Positions 55,101 through 64,000 of a stretch of DNA of 64,000 nucleotides are shown here, in pieces. Below the pieces are notes generated by a model, which was not told the DNA's origin, made no database searches, and worked only from the letters and a program-made list of their open reading frames with translations. The DNA comes from Axinella damicornis (Eukaryota; Porifera; Demospongiae; Axinellida; Axinellidae): contig OZ007510.1 in the NCBI GenBank assembly GCA_963931865.1, forward strand, positions 7,355,399 through 7,419,398. Reading direction: 5' to 3'. How positions within the stretch are numbered: position 1 is the stretch's first letter; each line of letters opens with the position of its first letter. The translations under genes and the position numbers were made by a program.

Positions 55101-57255
55101 ATATAACAATAGATTGGGAATTAACCTGTTCCCTCGGCCTGTTGGCTTGCAACTGTTCCCAGAGGTCATTCAGCCATTCTAGGCAGATACGTGACTCTAA
55201 CCACACCCACTAATGAACTTTCAATTAAGGCTGTCACCAAATGCCAACCAGGTGTAGCTGAAATTTAAACTTTTAATGCTGGAAATGGAGGCCCCATATG
55301 GTGAGAGGGCTCATCCATTGATGCCAAACATGACAGAAGTGGCCCTCCTGGTCAAGGCATTTCTACAGCCAAGCCCAGACACAGCCATGTTTTTCGCACC
55401 TTTTTGGTGCACCCACCCACCTCCCCCTGTTCCACCCATTCTGCTCATTAGGGTCACTAGTACTAATTTCAGCACAAGGCCAAAAGCACTAGTTAAAAAG
55501 TACAATCTTTATCCTTCTCATTCCTGTGAGAAAATCTGTTGCTTCTTGTACGTTCAGTATGACTGCCACGAGTGCAGAAAAGGTATGGACATTACAAAGT
55601 ACAGGTTTGAACTTACGGTGAGACTGAGAAGACAGACTTTCTCGTTCGGGCTTCTCAACTTTGGGACGATGATCCTGAGGGAAGTCTGGGGGCTGCAGAG
55701 GAAAGACAACGATGCCAGTTGTGCAAGAGCACATCTCAACGGAACAAAACACTGGAACTCAACGGAACAAAACATGATGGTGTAGCTACAATCGTCATGA
55801 AGCAAGGCTTGATGGAAGTATTTCCCCAACTGTAACACGTCTAATTGCCATGTCACATGTACATGTACATCACTCATAATGATTGCTAGCCACAACACAT
55901 GGAAGCCATCCAGTTCCATGTTTCATCTTCATCACTACCACAGTCCAAAGCTAGCCTCGTTCCCAGGCCCCGTTCCCAGGCCAAGTGTTAGTACTGCAAA
56001 TAATAAAGCTGGGGTGAGAAGGGCTGGGGTGAGAAGGGCTGGGGTGAGAAGGGCTGGGGTGAGAAGGGCTGGGGTGAGAAGGGCTGGGGTGAGAAGGGCT
56101 GGGGTGAGAAGGGCTGGGGTGAGAAGGGCTGGGGTGAGAAGGGCTGGGGTGAGAAGGGCTGGGGTGAGAAGGGCTGGGGTGAGAAGGGCTGGGGTGAGAA
56201 GGCCTGGGGGGGGGGAGGCTACTACAAAGCTGAAACCCTTGCCACCGGACAAGGTCAGTTTTCTCTAGGCCTCTCTAGATGAAGATTACTAGAAATTCTA
56301 TGTTGCTTGAAGTCCGCTGTAAGCCACGGAACAACCCGAGGTCATTTTCTGTTGCTAGCTAGTAGTCTAACACAAAATTAACCCCCATGGCAGGCAAAAC
56401 TAATTGACACAAGTAGGGCTTCAAGGTGGAAGTGGCCAGGATAAATGACCAGTGGAACAGTTCACAGTTTATACAGGAATTGGTCAAAGCTCTAGAGTGG
56501 TACTCACTTCCAGGTCACATTCCGATTCAATTCCTTACCACTCAAGTTCAATCCCAAAGTCTACACAATTCAACTCCAGATGATAAGTTTTACACTATAC
56601 AACACAATGTGTCAACCATATTCGGCCTCTCCAGCTCTTAGTTGCATACATGACCTTTGAACCGCGGTTTACACACACATGTACAGTGCGAGTTCTTCAC
56701 AGCTTCCTCCTGCTATTTTTTCGAAGGCTAGAATAGCAAGCGGCATCAACTGTCCGATCAACATCCATGTTCCAACAGCTTGCATGTTGAGGATTTTCGG
56801 AATGTAATTCTGTTTATGTCAGAAGTTAAATTGAAATAGAACAATGCACCAGCATTCCGGTGCACCGGAACCAAAACGGAATAAGCGGATTACCAGACGT
56901 ACTTTTCCCCTCCTCGTGCGAAAAATCGTCTAGGAACGAGACTACCCCCACCCCTGCACAGCAAACCCTTTCACGAAAGGAATCATTCTAATCCCACTCA
57001 CTCTTACTCTGACCACCAACTCACCCTTCCAGCTGAGCATTGACCTGGTCACAGAAAGCCATGATGAACTCCCAGTCCTCATATTTATTTCTGGGGTTTG
57101 TGGCCTTCTCTGCAAGAACACAACGGGAAAACCGCGAATAAAACCCAAGCTGACAGCCCTCCCCTGCTCTCCCGAATATCACAGCATTCATAAACGGGCT
57201 CAAAGGCAGCGTAAAACAGCTCCTTACCTAACAGTGCTTCAAGAGAGTCGTCCAT
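48010..57255 (-). CDS. GGA: GGA, Golgi-localised gamma-ear-containing ARF-binding clathrin adaptor
   Basis: Monomeric adaptor for trans-Golgi-to-endosome sorting: VHS (cargo), GAT (ARF/ubiquitin), hinge (clathrin) and GAE ear. Sixteen exons in phase, 710 residues: 57228-57255, 57025-57109, 55617-55692, 54125-54223, 53074-53197, 52677-52774, 52213-52293, 51834-51971, 51462-51624, 50674-50958, 50424-50449, 49519-50080, 49199-49263, 48960-49058, 48698-48808, 48010-48102. VHS: ATNPRNKYEDWEFIMAFCDQ, NCGQRFHQELGKFRFLNEL, YLGSQTP. GAT: LLASKNPDDLRAANRLIREM, ELELIQNNTKLLSELLSHYN, ILQANDSLIRVIDRYKRV. The hinge is Ala/Thr/Gly- and then Pro/Gln-rich, with VLIDLADL and LLDDIGLL. GAE: NGITVTFHIAK, TNVQFQAAVPK, ISQIMLLANP, VRMKYRISY. 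Head to head with INTS15, start codons 78 bp apart. Animal GGAs have the same domain order and similar length. Confidence 0.94.
51113..51429. mobile_element. About 317-bp non-autonomous element of the TAGCCTCG family in a GGA intron
   Basis: The left end TAGCCTCATTCCC and right end GGCCTGGTAACGAGG are inverted. An inner pair with GCTTGCATGTG-like and GCATGCAGCAAGC blocks is also visible. In the GGA intron 50959-51461. Confidence 0.5.
54618..54896. mobile_element. Foldback element, copy 3
   Basis: Same arms (GCTAGGTATCTTGGGCTAGG, AGATATGAAGCTGGGATTTG) and middle as copies 1 and 2. In a GGA intron. Confidence 0.8.
55952..56221. mobile_element. Miniature element with an expanded internal 15-bp repeat
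   Basis: TAGCCTCGTTCCCAGGCC at left and GGAGGCTA at right, with flanks GTCCAAAGC and CTACAAAGC (7 of 9). The inside holds about 13 copies of GGGCTGGGGTGAGAA. In a GGA intron. Confidence 0.8.
56010..56205. repeat. 15-bp minisatellite, about 13 units
   Basis: Unit GGGCTGGGGTGAGAA, nearly perfect, inside the miniature element 55952-56221. Its length is a multiple of 3, which creates a spurious AGVRR-repeat reading frame. Confidence 0.95.
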
Positions 57256-57333
57256 CTTCCCTTCCTGTCACGTGGCTCCAGGCTGGTTTAGGAGCTCCGC
57301 CCACATTCTGTGCTCCAATTAGAGTCGCTTGTC
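57256..57333. promoter_or_regulatory. Probable shared promoter of GGA and INTS15
   Basis: Only 78 bp separate the divergent start codons. It contains CACGTGG, GCCACG-like and CCAAT (TCCAATTAG) sequences. The role is inferred from spacing. Confidence 0.5.
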
Positions 57334-60300
57334 ATGGATCACAGCAAGACTGCCAAGAGACCTCAGAGTACAGCGAGTGGAAGGAATGAGCAGCCCAAGC
57401 GCCTGCATCAGTAAATATACAGCATTAATTAAAGTACTAGGTTTAATCAAGGGATTTTGTTGTGATCCACTGCAGTAGGCTGTGTTCCACAAATAGTTTG
57501 TGGACTGGACTGTCAAACAAGAGGCAATTCCCAGAAACAATGTGTTTACTATCAAAAGTAGTCGTATTTCCGACAGCCCTTTCTTATCCCTCAAACACAG
57601 AGAGGGATGAGGTCAGCCTGAGTACTATTGTGTTGACTTCAGGTCTTAAGTCTTGTTCAGTAAGCAGAAGTCTGCTTCCCTCTCCTCCACCCTCTAGAGG
57701 CTCTCCCGGGGGTGGCCACCTGAGACCGGAGTACACCCGAGCGCAGGGAGAGAGCCAGTCGACCACCACCGCCCAGTTGCAGTCCCAGCTACAGCAGCAC
57801 TTTGCCGAGTTGGCTGCCAAGATCCCGCTCCCCGACCTCCTGGGGAGGGTTCGGAACCTTGGCTTCCCCTCCTCCTGTAACTTTGTGCTCAACATGCTCG
57901 AGAGGTATGTACACAACAACGGAGAAGAGGGTAGCACCATACTGTAGATCACTATAGGTCACATAAAATGTTTATTGGCCCTTGCCTGATCAACTGATTG
58001 TTTTGGGGTGTTGCAATTCTGGTATTCCATGTCATTTTTTTGTCTCTCCTTGTGCATCAGATATCTTAGAGGAAGTTTGGCAGGAGAGAAGACCACTCAG
58101 CCCACACACACACTCTTAGCACTGGTGGACACCTTTGTGCTCTGTAAAGCAAAGACTGCATCTAAACTGGAGGTCAAAGGTCAGAAAACGGAGGGTTCCC
58201 TGAGCCCTGTGGAGGAGATGCAGCTGCTGATGTCCATACACTCTCAGCTGGAGCAGCAGCAGAGCCCTGAGCTCCAGTACTGCATCTTCGAGGCCATCTT
58301 TGGGGGAAGTGCAGCAGACAAGCAGGTACCTGCAAAGACAATCTCATTCCCAGACACCGGGATGAATTTGGAAATGAGACTGGATTGCATTGTCCATTTC
58401 CAGGTTTTGAAGGCTATTACTTGTGGGTTCTAATTTAAGCGGAATTAATTGAACCCACAACAAAATATTGGCAGCTATATTTGTATATGTGATGTTACAT
58501 ACATGTACATGTACATTGGGGTGAGCCGTAAGTTACATGTAAGTGCCTACGAAGCAGCCTGGGAATGAGGCTAGCTGTATAGTATGGGCTGGTGGATACG
58601 ATCATACAGTCTATCCACAAGCTGACCTGGACAAGAGAGCATATTTTGCCTATACACAATCTGTATCAGTAATCTCCAGTAATCTATAGTAATTTCCAGT
58701 AATCTCCAGTAATCTATAGTAATTTCCAGTAATCTCCAGTAATCTATGGTAATTTCCAGTAATCTCCAGCAAACTCAGTGATCTCTAGCAGTCTATAGTA
58801 ATTCGATGTTTCACCACCTGCATTGTTTCAACTCAAAAGGGTGACTGCTTTCTGCATGATATTATGTTGCGATATAGTCTTCTACTTCTGTAGGCTACTC
58901 CAGCTTCCAGCCAGCAGTGTGATCTCCTGGGCAAGCTGGTATCACTGTGTGTCAGCCTGGAGAGCAGTGTTGTCCTCTCGTGCATGGCCACATGGATGCA
59001 GGTTCAGCAATTGTTGTTTTAGTTGACTGAAACTAAAAGCATCATACACACTCTCACTCATGCACACCACACACACACACACACACACACATGCACGCAC
59101 ACACATGCACACACATGCAACACACATACGTACATGCACACACACACACGTACACGCACGCACACACACATGCACACTTCACACACTCACACTCTCACAC
59201 TTGACACATGCACACACAGGCCCATCCAAAGGAAGCACTACCCATCGCCGAATCACTCTATTATGACTTCTGTGTCCTCTTACCAGATGCCATGGAGCCA
59301 CTGTTGCAGCTGGCTACCCATTCACCCACTCTTGCCCGGCAGCTCACCATCGCATTCACCACACTCCATCCCTTCCATCTTGGTTAGTACATGCACTGGT
59401 AGTGAGGGGGATCCTTATTCTCCGGCGGTACTGTACCTCCGGCATTACCGTAGTTGCCGAATATTTCGCGTGGCAATAATTTCGCGGTCTAGCCACTAAA
59501 CGTGATACGCAAATATTTCGCGTAGAGAAATTTTCGCTGATTACCTCCCGCGAAAAAAAATTATTACCTGCGATCGCGCCGATGGAGGACGAGTTAGCGA
59601 TCGAGCTGGCTATATACCACGTCTACAGCGAAGCAACTGCCGGGGAAGGGCTACTGTGTGAGCGTGAGCCCAGGAACACGAAAGACAGTAACTGTTATGC
59701 CTTGCGCTAGCTGTGGAGATATATTTCACGTGTATAATATTCGCGGTCTTCCTTCATCCGCGAATACCGCAAAAATTTCCCCACTGCGAAATTAACTGCG
59801 AAATTAACTGCAACTACGGTACTTGCTCATAGTGTGAAAGCATGTGATCTTGTTCTGCCAGCTAAAGTGTGGAACGCATACTTCCTGGAAAAAAATGCCT
59901 GCTTGTCAAGGTGTGGTAATCTACGTTACCAGGTCTCCACTCCAGCTTTTGTCGTTTCATGTAAGCAGCAAACACTCGGGGTTGGAGGCCTGGAAACGAG
60001 GCTACAATCAGTAACCCCCAATGCACTTTAACCCTTGATTGGCTCCATTGCACTTTGACCCAAATGCAACTTTGATCTCACACATTGGTGGAGTCTTTCC
60101 ATGTAAACAAACACGAGCACCTCTTTACCTCCTTTGAAAAAATATCCAAAGAAGGTGAATTTTATCTTCTCTCCTACTGACTACAGTTGGCTCTGCATCT
60201 CAAGAAGTTGTCTTCGCCCATCTTCACCCACCAATCAGAATGCTGGAAATCGTGTCCCATTGGGTGGAGACACTCCCTGAATTCCTGTTTCCCTCCAAAC

Positions 60301-61316
60301 TCTCAGAGAAGTGGTCTGAACTGCCAATGCTCCGTTCCAAACAACCCACCCTACACTCCAAATCTCCCCTACCAGGACTCATGCAGTGGTGTGTATTAGC
60401 CCCGCTGGTTCCCAAAGAGCAGGTGCTGTGTTGTGGCAGCACAAAGGATTCTCAGAAATTGTTGGTGACTTCAAACTCGGATATGGCACCTGGTTTTAAC
60501 AGAAGTAGTGAAATTTCTTCCCAAAGAGAAGACAAGTTTGGGTCCTTGATGGCCAAACTTCACGCTAACATTCTCTCTGTCATTCTGTCGCACTCGCAGT
60601 CCTTTGGCTACAGATCACTGTCAAGCGATGACATAGCAGTTGTCATAGCCACCCTGCTGGCTTTCAGTCAGCAGCTGTCTCAAAGTCGGAGCAGAGGTGG
60701 TGGCACCGGTAATGGTGGTGACGTTTTGTGCGGGATGACCGAGAGTGTGGAGAGGCTGGCCCAGTTTCTACAGATCATGCTCTCCTGTGGAATACTGGCC
60801 TTGAATGCAGGTACGTCCATCTACTGTACTGTGTGCTCATTTCTGTGGTTCTCCAATACAACATAATTAAAGCTGGGAAATATTGGCTAGGTGTATAGCT
60901 TGGGAATGGGCTAGGTAGCCTGGGAACATGGCTAGGTGGCCTAGGAATGAGGCTAGCTAGTCTCAGAATGAGTTAGGTAACCTGGGAATGTGGCTATAAG
61001 ATTGAAGCCAAGGGCAGTGTGGCCGGTAATGAGGATGTTGGGAATGAAGACAACATCAGCTATATAGAAAAGAGGCTATACAGGACAGCTTATAGGAATG
61101 AGGTCACTGCAACTACCTGGGAGTGAGGTTAGGATAGCTTGATCTCAGGTATGGATGGAAACAGCTGGGAGTCTTTCATGATACTGGTGTTCTCGTCTAT
61201 TCCCCTCCGCAGATGATTTGTCCTCTGTTACTTCAACTCTTCCAAAGAACAAACTTTTAGAGATGGTCGTTAGTCACCATCAGCAGTCTGCCATACACAA
61301 AACCAAGAGTTCATAA
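57334..61316 (+). CDS. INTS15: INTS15 (C7orf26 homolog), Integrator complex subunit
   Basis: Subunit of the nuclear Integrator complex, which cleaves and terminates snRNA and promoter-proximal transcripts. Seven exons in phase, 515 residues: 57334-57410, 57698-57904, 58061-58325, 58894-59001, 59220-59382, 60187-60810, 61213-61316. Markers shared with animal C7orf26: VEEMQLLMSIHSQ, CDLLGKLVSLCVSLESSVVL, YYDFCVLLP, RMLEIVSHWVETLPEFLF, PGLMQWCVLAPLVPK, ANILSVILSHSQSFG, ERLAQFLQIMLSCGILAL and DDLSSVTSTLPKNKLLEMVV. Longer than the human protein by about 65 residues, mainly in the N-terminal exons and the Gly/Ser-rich loop (SRGGGTGNGGD). Intron 59383-60186 carries a transposon with a HIRAN-like coding scrap. 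Convergent with RPP21, stop codons 234 bp apart. Confidence 0.9.
58670..58800. repeat. 30-bp tandem repeat built of AGTAATCTCC-like 10-mers
   Basis: CAGTAATCTCC, AGTAATCTAT and AGTAATTTC alternate about four times in INTS15 intron 3. Confidence 0.8.
59066..59219. repeat. (CA)n microsatellite ending at an INTS15 splice acceptor
   Basis: CA-rich run in INTS15 intron 4. The exon at 59220 begins straight after CACACACAG, so the repeat supplies the acceptor. Confidence 0.85.
59446..59821. mobile_element. 376-bp inverted-repeat element carrying a HIRAN-like coding scrap
   Basis: TACCGTAGTTGCCGAATATT at left, and at right AACTGCAACTACGGTA. Many CGCGAAAT blocks. A 42-codon frame at 59582-59710 lies inside. 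In INTS15 intron 5; no clear target duplication. Confidence 0.6.
59582..59710 (+). pseudogene. HIRAN-like domain fragment inside the element
   Basis: MEDELAIELAIYHVYSEATA followed by GEGLLCEREPRNTKDSN resembles the YHVY...GE.L.CEREP.N.KD pattern of HIRAN-domain proteins. Only about a third of a domain remains. Confidence 0.4.
59925..60003. mobile_element. Miniature element of the TAGCCTCG family in an INTS15 intron
   Basis: Right end GGCCTGGAAACGAGGCTA, left end TACCAGGTCTCCAC, inner CTCCAGCTTTTGTCGTTTCA as in other family members. Confidence 0.6.
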
Positions 61317-61550
61317 AATTACACATTCACATTCATGAACATGCACATGTTGGTCCACTAATACAATGTCGTTGTTATGGTTATTGTGAACAATCATCAT
61401 GTGCCCCTACAGAACTTCGGAAGAATATAAAGTTGATTTTCCCAGAGTATACAGTGTAGGTCCCTCTTGCATGGGATCGGGAGAGGTTGTGTCTGGTGAC
61501 GGCCATGAGGACAGCTGCAGTATCCCAGTGGAGAGGTCATCCATTACAGG

Positions 61551-63521
61551 CTAGGTCTTGGTATCAGTGGAATCTCTGTCTTTGTTTTCTTGCTGTGGCT
61601 GTGAACCTGACGGTGTGTAGTGGAATTAAGAGACGGTCCAGACCATGCAGTCTGACTAACATGGACGAACCACGTGCAACTCACCAGGAGGAGGGAGGGC
61701 AATGTTCTCTGGCCTCTCGGACCACAGCTGCTGCTTGCCTTGAGTGAGGAATCGCTTCACAGCCCCACATGTCAGGCACGTGACCACCATGTGCTTTTGG
61801 CGGTGCGCTGGGGAGGGAGTATGAACTGATGATGGTCAGTTTGACTACAGAAGGCGGAACGATGAGTAATGTGCAAAGCAATCGTGCATATTATTGCTAG
61901 GTAGTATTTGGAAATTGTCATGTATATAGAATGGAACGTTTGGCCTCAAAAGGCCTTCAGCCAAAGGCCTGAGGCCAAAATAATCTTAATGTTTATCAAT
62001 TGCTGCAATATTTACACAGCAATTGATCAAGGCCACTTTCAGCTGCATACACAAACTCAACATGACCAGCAGCTCCAGCAACAAAATGACACAGCGACTG
62101 TAGGCAACTGGGCTTATGGAATGCCCAGCTTTTCGTCGCTTACAGTACAGAAAAGCAGGGAGGGCCTAAAACAATGTATCATGTGACTGAATCCTGTAAC
62201 ATGAATGGGCCACACTATGGGACACAGTTTGTGTATTTGTGGTTCACCAGATCCTACGAGTCTTGATTGAGGAAGACAGAGTGGATGTCTCAATTGTGAT
62301 GGCTTGAAACCAGTATGTACACACCTCGTAGCCTCTGAGTGCAGGTCACCCCAGGAACCAGGAGGGAGTCACAGGACTTGCACAGTGATCTCTTGATGCT
62401 GGGATCCCTGCAGGGGGTGAAATTGCCTATTACAAGTGGTGACAGAGACATCTCTATAGCCCAACCACCAAACGAAGTAGCCTGGTCCTCAAACCACTCC
62501 CCAGCTCTTTGTCACTTACAAAAGGTCTGGGAACGAGGCTAGGAAGGGTCTGAGAACGAGGCTAGGAAGGGTCTGGGAATGAGGCTAGGAAGGGTCCGGG
62601 AATGAGGCTAGGAAGGGTCCGGGAATGAGGCTAGGAAGGGTCCGGGAACGAGGCTAGGAAGGGTCCGGGAACAAGGCTAGGAAGGGTCTGGGAACGAGGC
62701 TAGGAAGGGTCTGGGAACGAGGCTAGGAAGGGCCGGGAACGAGGCTAGGAAGGGTCCGGGAACGAGGCTAGGAAGGGTCTGAGAACGAGGCTAGGAAGGG
62801 TCTGGGAACGAGGCTAGGAAGGGTCTGGGAACGAGGCTAGGAAGGGTCCGGGAACGAGGCTAGGAAGGGTCCGGGAATGAGGCTAGGAAGGGTCCGGGAA
62901 CGAGGCTAGGAAGGGTCTGGGAACGAGGCTAGGAAGGGTCCGGGAACGAGGCTAGGAAGGGTCCGGGAGCGAGGCTAGGAAGGGTCCGGGAACGAGGCTA
63001 GGAAGGGTCCGGGAACGAGGCTAGGAAGGGTCCGGGAACGAGGCTAGGAAGGGTCCGGGAACGAGGCTAGGAAGGGTCTGGGAACGAGGCTAGGAAGGGT
63101 CCGGGAATGAGGCTAGGAAGGGTCCGGGAACGAGGCTAGGAAGGGTCCGGGAACGAGGCTAGGAAGGGTCCGGGAACGAGGCTAGGAAGGGTCTGGGAAC
63201 GAGGCTAGGAAGGGTCTGGGAATGAGGCTAGGAAGGGTCTGGGAATGACACCAGGGAGGGTCTGGGTAGCTTTAAGACTGTCCGTGCAAATGGATAGCTA
63301 AGCCACGTAGGTTGTGTATCAGGGCATGTGGTTGACCAACTGAGTAACCATTGTACAGTTGTGCAACCTGGCAAACTAGGTATCCGCATGGAACACAAAC
63401 ATGATGTGGGTCATACGTACATTCGCAGCACCAGTCTCTTGGCGATGGTCCTCATGGTGTGGATGTAAAACCTGGCAAGCTGGGGTTGGCTAGGGGTAGC
63501 TGAGACAGCGGCAAGTGCAGC
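61551..63521 (-). CDS. RPP21: RPP21, ribonuclease P/MRP protein subunit (5' end not in window)
   Basis: Zinc-binding protein subunit of RNase P, which trims tRNA 5' leaders. Exons in phase: 63421-63521, 62325-62407, 61685-61807, 61551-61606 (stop TAG). The run ARFYIHTMRTIAKRLVLR, MDPSIKRSLCKSCDSLLVPG, VTCTQR and CLTCGAVKRFLTQG matches Rpr2/Snm1/Rpp21 proteins, including the two CxxC pairs (CKSC, CLTC) that bind zinc. The N-terminal exon (family pattern with LNxLYQA) is not recognisable in 63522-64000 and is probably beyond the window. The last exon was chosen because a GTGAGT donor at 61684 joins in phase to a TCAG acceptor; reading through instead would end at 61656. Intron 62408-63420 is almost filled by a 23-bp satellite. 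Confidence 0.9.
62478..62541. mobile_element. Miniature element at the edge of the 23-bp satellite
   Basis: TAGCCTGGTCCTCAAACC at left; CCCCAGCTCTTTGTCACTTA inside; GGTCTGGGAACGAGGCTA at right. The satellite begins directly after its right end. Confidence 0.65.
62520..63250. repeat. 23-bp satellite, about 31 units
   Basis: Unit GGGAACGAGGCTAGGAAGGG TCT with C/T and A/G variants. Each unit contains the terminal bases of the TAGCCTCG transposon family (CTGGGAACGAGGCTA) plus GGAAGGG. It fills most of the RPP21 intron 62408-63420. Confidence 0.95.
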
Positions 63522-64000
63522 CTGAGAACAGAGAACACAGAAAGACAGCATTGCAAGTAGGGTGCTCTCAGACTGGGTATGGGGCATGTGGAGGTTAGTT
63601 CAAGCGACTACGTGACTTTTGGTAGAATACAAAGAAACGTGCGGGGGTGTACAGATGGGGGGGTTGTCCAGACACTCCGCAAATTTCTTTGCACAGTTGC
63701 TTGTGAGAAGAAGTTTGCCGGACACTCCTACACTTACTCTACAAGGTATAGGATGGTGGCATTGGTGGGCTTCTCAGCAACTGTGTGAAGGAATTAGCGG
63801 GGCATCCCCACCGTCTGGACACTCCCGCACTAGTACTTAGACTACTCAAAGCCACACCCATCCACGCCTGCATCAGTCATACCGGTATACAGGGTACCGG
63901 GTCACTAGTCTCGGTACCAGACTATTCGCGCACGGTCTGGTACCGAGACTACTTACAATCCCCGGTCACAGCTCTTATAAACTTTAGTGCAGTGCTCATT
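63522..64000. other. Upstream part of the RPP21 intron or 5' region
   Basis: No N-terminal RPP21 exon recognised. It includes the hairpin 63906-63951 and a GGGGTGTACAGATGGGGGGG stretch. Confidence 0.4.
63906..63951. repeat. 46-bp hairpin of the TAGTCTCG type
   Basis: TAGTCTCGGTACCAGAC and its inverse around TATTCGCGCACG. The flanks do not match each other. Confidence 0.6.

Noticed and set aside
55131..55192. Exon-like segment EWLNDLWEQLQANRPREQ within GGA
   Set aside because: It falls between two VHS exons that already join in phase, and VHS domains have no insertion at that point.
55879..56268. Reading frames with AGVRR or ALLTP repeats
   Set aside because: Artefact of a 15-bp minisatellite inside a miniature transposon.

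Overview
The window looks like nuclear DNA of an early-branching animal, most probably a demosponge. It holds seven conserved eukaryotic genes with short exons and GT-AG introns, lineage-specific membrane-protein genes, and a very dense load of small foldback transposons. The species assignment is inference; I cannot name the species. No rRNA, tRNA, CRISPR or prokaryotic feature was found.

Layout. (1) 1-24.7 kb: conserved genes in alternating divergent and convergent pairs. IFT70/TTC30 (-, 3' end outside the window) is head to head with POLG2 (+), the accessory subunit of mitochondrial DNA polymerase. POLG2 is tail to tail with RRS1 (-, 60S ribosome assembly), which is head to head with LAMTOR2 (+, Ragulator). 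A 2.8-kb LTR retrotransposon relic (gag-protease only) sits in a POLG2 intron. A 3.0-kb DNA transposon sits in the last RRS1 intron. (2) 25-47 kb: accessory region. It holds a secreted-then-multipass protein of 513 codons, an orphan Erlin-like last exon, long transposon-rich stretches, and two tandem genes for large beta-helix-like ectodomain proteins with multipass C-termini (one intact, one with two frameshifts), plus a fragment of a third copy. (3) 48-64 kb: GGA (-, Golgi clathrin adaptor) is head to head with INTS15 (+, Integrator subunit), which is tail to tail with RPP21 (-, RNase P/MRP subunit, 5' end outside the window).

The most striking signal is one transposon family with termini TAGCCTCGTTCCCAGGCC and 9-bp target-site duplications. 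It occurs as dozens of miniature copies, as a 575-bp copy, as a tandem array in which copies are separated only by the duplicated target, and as the 3.0-kb element with the same termini that carries a spliced, broken coding region of an unidentified mobile-element type. One miniature copy appears to have seeded a 23-bp satellite of about 31 units. A second notable signal is a textbook -1 ribosomal frameshift site (GGGAAAC, 6-nt spacer, 11-bp perfect hairpin) between gag and protease of the LTR element.

Exon coordinates were derived by hand from splice signals, reading phase and family resemblance. Reading phase was checked at the junctions listed unless stated otherwise.
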